Below, in pieces: positions 61,482-64,000 of a stretch of 64,000 nt of DNA. The notes under the pieces are model-generated. The model made no database searches, was not told where the DNA came from, and saw only the letters and a list, made by a program, of their open reading frames with translations. The stretch comes from Rhizobium viscosum (GTDB lineage: Bacteria > Pseudomonadota > Alphaproteobacteria > Rhizobiales > Rhizobiaceae). Numbering within the stretch: position 1 is the first letter of the stretch; each line of letters begins with the position of its first letter. A program made the position numbers and the translations under genes. The stretch spans positions 3,055,001 through 3,119,000 of the forward strand of contig NZ_JADBEC010000001.1 of NCBI RefSeq assembly GCF_014873945.1. The letters are read 5' to 3'.

Positions 61482-62737
61482 CAGACATCGCCTGGATCGA
61501 CCTCGCGCTTGCCTCGGCCCGGCCGAAGGCGCTCGGCGCGCTGCTACGCTATTTCCGCAATCTCGATACCGCGGAAGAGGCGTTTCAGGAGGCGTGCCTG
61601 AGGGCGATCCGGACCTGGCCGGAAAAAGGGCCGCCGCGCGACCCGACGGCTTGGCTTATCTTCGTCGGCCGCAACAGCGGCATCGATGCGGTGCGCAAGC
61701 GGGCGAAGATCCAGGCCCTGCCGGATGAGGACCAGATTTCCGATAAGGAGGATGCCGAAAGCGACATTGCCGATCGGCTGGACGATTCCCATTATCGCGA
61801 CGATATCCTGCGGCTGCTGTTCATCTGCTGCCATCCGGACCTGCCGGCCACCCAGCAGATCGCACTGGCGCTGCGCATCGTTTCCGGCCTGTCGGTGACG
61901 CAGATCGCGCGTGCGTTCCTCGTCTCCGAAAGCGCCATGGAGCAGCGGATCACACGGGCGAAGGCGCGTGTGGCGAAAGCCGGTGTGCCGTTCGAGACAC
62001 CTAGCCCGCAGGAGAGGGCCGAGCGGCTGGTGATCGTTAGCACGATGATCTATCTGATCTTCAACGAGGGCTACAGCCAGGCGGATCCGGAACAGGAGGC
62101 GGCTGCCTTCAGTGACGAGGCGATCCGGCTGGCGCGGCTGATGCTGCATATCTTCCCCGCCGAACCGGAACTCATGGGGCTGCTTTCCCTCATGCTCTTG
62201 CAGATTTCCCGCCGGCAGGCACGCTTCAGCGCTGAAGATGAGATCGTGCTGCTCGAGGACCAGGACCGTTCGCTCTGGAACCAGCCCTTGATCAACGAAG
62301 CGCTGGCTCTGCTCGACAAGGCGCTGCGTCATCGCAAGCCCGGCCCCTATCAGCTCCAGGCAGCAATTGCCGCCGTCCATTCCCGTGCAAAACGCGCCGC
62401 GGATACCGACTGGGTGGAAATCGATCTGCTCTACCGCGCGCTGGAGCGCGTCCAGCCTTCACCGGTCGTGACGCTCAACCGGGCGGTCGTGGTCTCAAAG
62501 CTGAATGGACCGCAGGAGGCACTCGATCTCATCGAACCACTGGGCGAGAAGCTCGACGGCTACTTCTATTATCACGGCCTGCGCGGCAATCTGCTGAAGC
62601 AGCTTGGCCGTATCACGCCGGCCCGCATTGCCTTCGACCGCGCCATCGCGCTTGCCCATTCCGCGGCGGAAGCTGCCCATATCCGCCGGCAAATCGACAA
62701 GATGCAGGAAGAAGCGGCGCAGCCGGCGGCGAAATAA
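61478..62737 (+). CDS. ECF42-type RNA polymerase sigma factor with C-terminal TPR-like domain
   Basis: This 419-residue protein starts with sigma region 2 ([27 protein letters not shown]) and region 4 ([45 protein letters not shown]; the first string is shown here only to name it and is split as [29 protein letters not shown]). The last 240 residues are helical and TPR-like ([40 protein letters not shown]). No anti-sigma gene is adjacent, as usual for ECF42, where the C-terminal domain controls activity. Confidence 0.88.
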   Translation: MTDIAWIDLALASARPKALGALLRYFRNLDTAEEAFQEACLRAIRTWPEKGPPRDPTAWLIFVGRNSGIDAVRKRAKIQALPDEDQISDKEDAESDIADRLDDSHYRDDILRLLFICCHPDLPATQQIALALRIVSGLSVTQIARAFLVSESAMEQRITRAKARVAKAGVPFETPSPQERAERLVIVSTMIYLIFNEGYSQADPEQEAAAFSDEAIRLARLMLHIFPAEPELMGLLSLMLLQISRRQARFSAEDEIVLLEDQDRSLWNQPLINEALALLDKALRHRKPGPYQLQAAIAAVHSRAKRAADTDWVEIDLLYRALERVQPSPVVTLNRAVVVSKLNGPQEALDLIEPLGEKLDGYFYYHGLRGNLLKQLGRITPARIAFDRAIALAHSAAEAAHIRRQIDKMQEEAAQPAAK

Positions 62738-62918
62738 GCTGTACCTTCATGGGATGCCGCCCGCGACTTTCGGGGAACGGGCGTGGAAATCATCAATCCG
62801 TGGCGGGCATCGGTCTGACGCAGCCATCAACTTTGTCGAACAATCCGTTCCAGAATTTCCGTTTGCTCCAAGCCCTGCCGGACCTTATCTCAGGCGCAAG
62901 TTAAACAGGATACCGACC

Positions 62919-63980
62919 ATGGAACTGGGCCTTTATACATTCGCAGACGTCAACCCCAATCCGTCCCACAGCAAGGGCGTGGAAGCGGCCGAGCGGATCA
63001 AGCATCTGATCGAGGAGATCGAGCTTGCCGATCAGGTCGGGCTTGATGTCTTCGGGCTCGGCGAACATCATCGGCCTGACTATGTGGCATCGGCGCCAGT
63101 GGTGGCGCTCGCGGCCGCCGCGGCTAAGACGAAGAACATCCGTCTCAGCAGCGCCGTCACGGTTCTTTCCTCAGACGATCCGGTGCGGGTGTTCCAGCAG
63201 TTTGCGACGCTGGACCTGATTTCCAACGGGCGCGCCGAGATCATGGCGGGGCGGGGTTCCTTCATCGAATCCTTCCCGCTCTTCGGCTACAATCTCGAAG
63301 ATTATGATCAGCTCTTCGAAGAGAAGCTCGATCTTCTACTGGCTCTGCGCGACAGCGAGATCATCAACTGGCAGGGCGAACTGCGCGCGCCGATCAATGG
63401 GCGCGGCGTCTATCCGCGGCCGCTGCAGGATCCGCTGCCTTTGTGGATTGCTGTCGGCGGCACGCCGCAGTCCGTTGCGCGCGCCGGCGCGCTTGGTCTG
63501 CCGGTCGCGCTTGCCATCATCGGCGGCGAATATCCGCGCTTTGCGCCGCTCTTAGACCTCTATCGGGAAGCCGCCCGCCGGGCAGGACAGGATGCGACGA
63601 AGCTGAAGACCAGCATCAATGTGCATGGTTTCATCGCCGATACGACCGAGGCGGCGGCCGACCAGTTTTACGGTCCGCAGGCCGAAGTGATGAACCGCAT
63701 CGGCCGCGAGCGCGGCTGGGGTCCGACGAGCCGGGCGCATTTCGACATGTCACGCGGCCCGACCGGCAATCTCTTCCTCGGCGATCCGGAACTCGTGGCT
63801 CAGAAGATCGTTGCTGCACACAAGGTTTTCCGCAACGATCGCTTCCTGCTGCAGATGGCGATCGGCCTGATGCCGCATGATCAGGTCATGCGCGGCATCG
63901 AGCTCTACGGGACAAAAGTGGCGCCGATCGTCAGAAAGGCATTGACTGAAACTTCCGAAGGGGCGAAAGCCACCGCCTGA
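62919..63980 (+). CDS. LLM-class flavin-dependent oxidoreductase
   Basis: This 353-residue luciferase-like monooxygenase family protein starts [14 protein letters not shown] at 62919. The family landmarks are [78 protein letters not shown]. It binds reduced FMN and oxidises an unknown small substrate. The upstream frame from 62604 overlaps the sigma-factor end and is not used. Ends 20 bases before the window edge. Confidence 0.87.
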   Translation: MELGLYTFADVNPNPSHSKGVEAAERIKHLIEEIELADQVGLDVFGLGEHHRPDYVASAPVVALAAAAAKTKNIRLSSAVTVLSSDDPVRVFQQFATLDLISNGRAEIMAGRGSFIESFPLFGYNLEDYDQLFEEKLDLLLALRDSEIINWQGELRAPINGRGVYPRPLQDPLPLWIAVGGTPQSVARAGALGLPVALAIIGGEYPRFAPLLDLYREAARRAGQDATKLKTSINVHGFIADTTEAAADQFYGPQAEVMNRIGRERGWGPTSRAHFDMSRGPTGNLFLGDPELVAQKIVAAHKVFRNDRFLLQMAIGLMPHDQVMRGIELYGTKVAPIVRKALTETSEGAKATA

Positions 63981-64000
63981 CGAAGAGCCTGTCGCTCTCG

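Overview
The window reads as an alphaproteobacterial chromosome from the Rhizobium/Agrobacterium group. It is GC-rich. It carries a ChvE sugar-binding protein with GguA, GguB and GguC beside a GbpR-type LysR regulator, an IdhA inositol dehydrogenase, and a membrane cytochrome-c urate hydroxylase (PuuD). Most of it is metabolic core with short intergenic gaps. A disturbed left edge and a few small insertions and decayed genes stand out.

Layout. 1-3.1 kb: the 3' end of an IS481-like element, a tRNA-Arg(CCG), and a TetR/VOC divergent pair sandwiched between a truncated copy and the intact copy of the 3' end of a sugar ABC ATPase gene. 2.7-8.7 kb: xylFHG-type xylose transporter read leftward, a divergent ROK repressor with a 19-bp palindrome in the shared promoter, and inositol 2-dehydrogenase. 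8.9-10.9 kb: a two-helix membrane protein, a Tat-exported Gly/His/Ser-repeat Hint-domain protein, and a J-domain-like protein. 11-20.6 kb: gbpR, then chvE-gguA-gguB-gguC, a semialdehyde dehydrogenase and an IlvD/Edd-type sugar-acid dehydratase. Together these take up L-arabinose/D-galactose and perform the last non-phosphorylative steps to 2-oxoglutarate. 20.7-27 kb: a Nudix hydrolase, small genes, then a LysR / 4-oxalomesaconate-tautomerase-like / TauABC-like transporter unit with no other pathway enzymes.

27-34 kb: a three-gene operon of circularly permuted ATP-grasp, alpha-E and transglutaminase-like proteins, a DEAD-box RNA helicase, a HEAT-repeat DNA alkylation repair protein and a glycine-zipper secreted protein. 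34.4-39.8 kb: a large PAS hybrid histidine kinase with an in-frame 21-bp tandem repeat, then a head-to-head pair resembling the two halves of MnmC. 39.9-57.9 kb: purine catabolism. XdhABC (hypoxanthine/xanthine to urate), GuaD, PuuD (urate to 5-hydroxyisourate), UraH, UraD, PuuE, Alc and AllA form a complete route from guanine to glyoxylate and urea. An MntA/HepT (MNT-HEPN) toxin-antitoxin pair sits inside the allantoin operon, and LldD, a wHTH-TPR regulator and a GcvA-like LysR sit among the genes. 57.9-64 kb: 3-hydroxybutyrate dehydrogenase, glycerol kinase, a deleted pseudogene, a DGPF/YciI protein with an ECF42-type sigma factor, and a luciferase-like monooxygenase.

Terminator and intercistronic hairpins are clear at several places. 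All family assignments come from reading motifs and overall protein similarity from memory; no database search was run.
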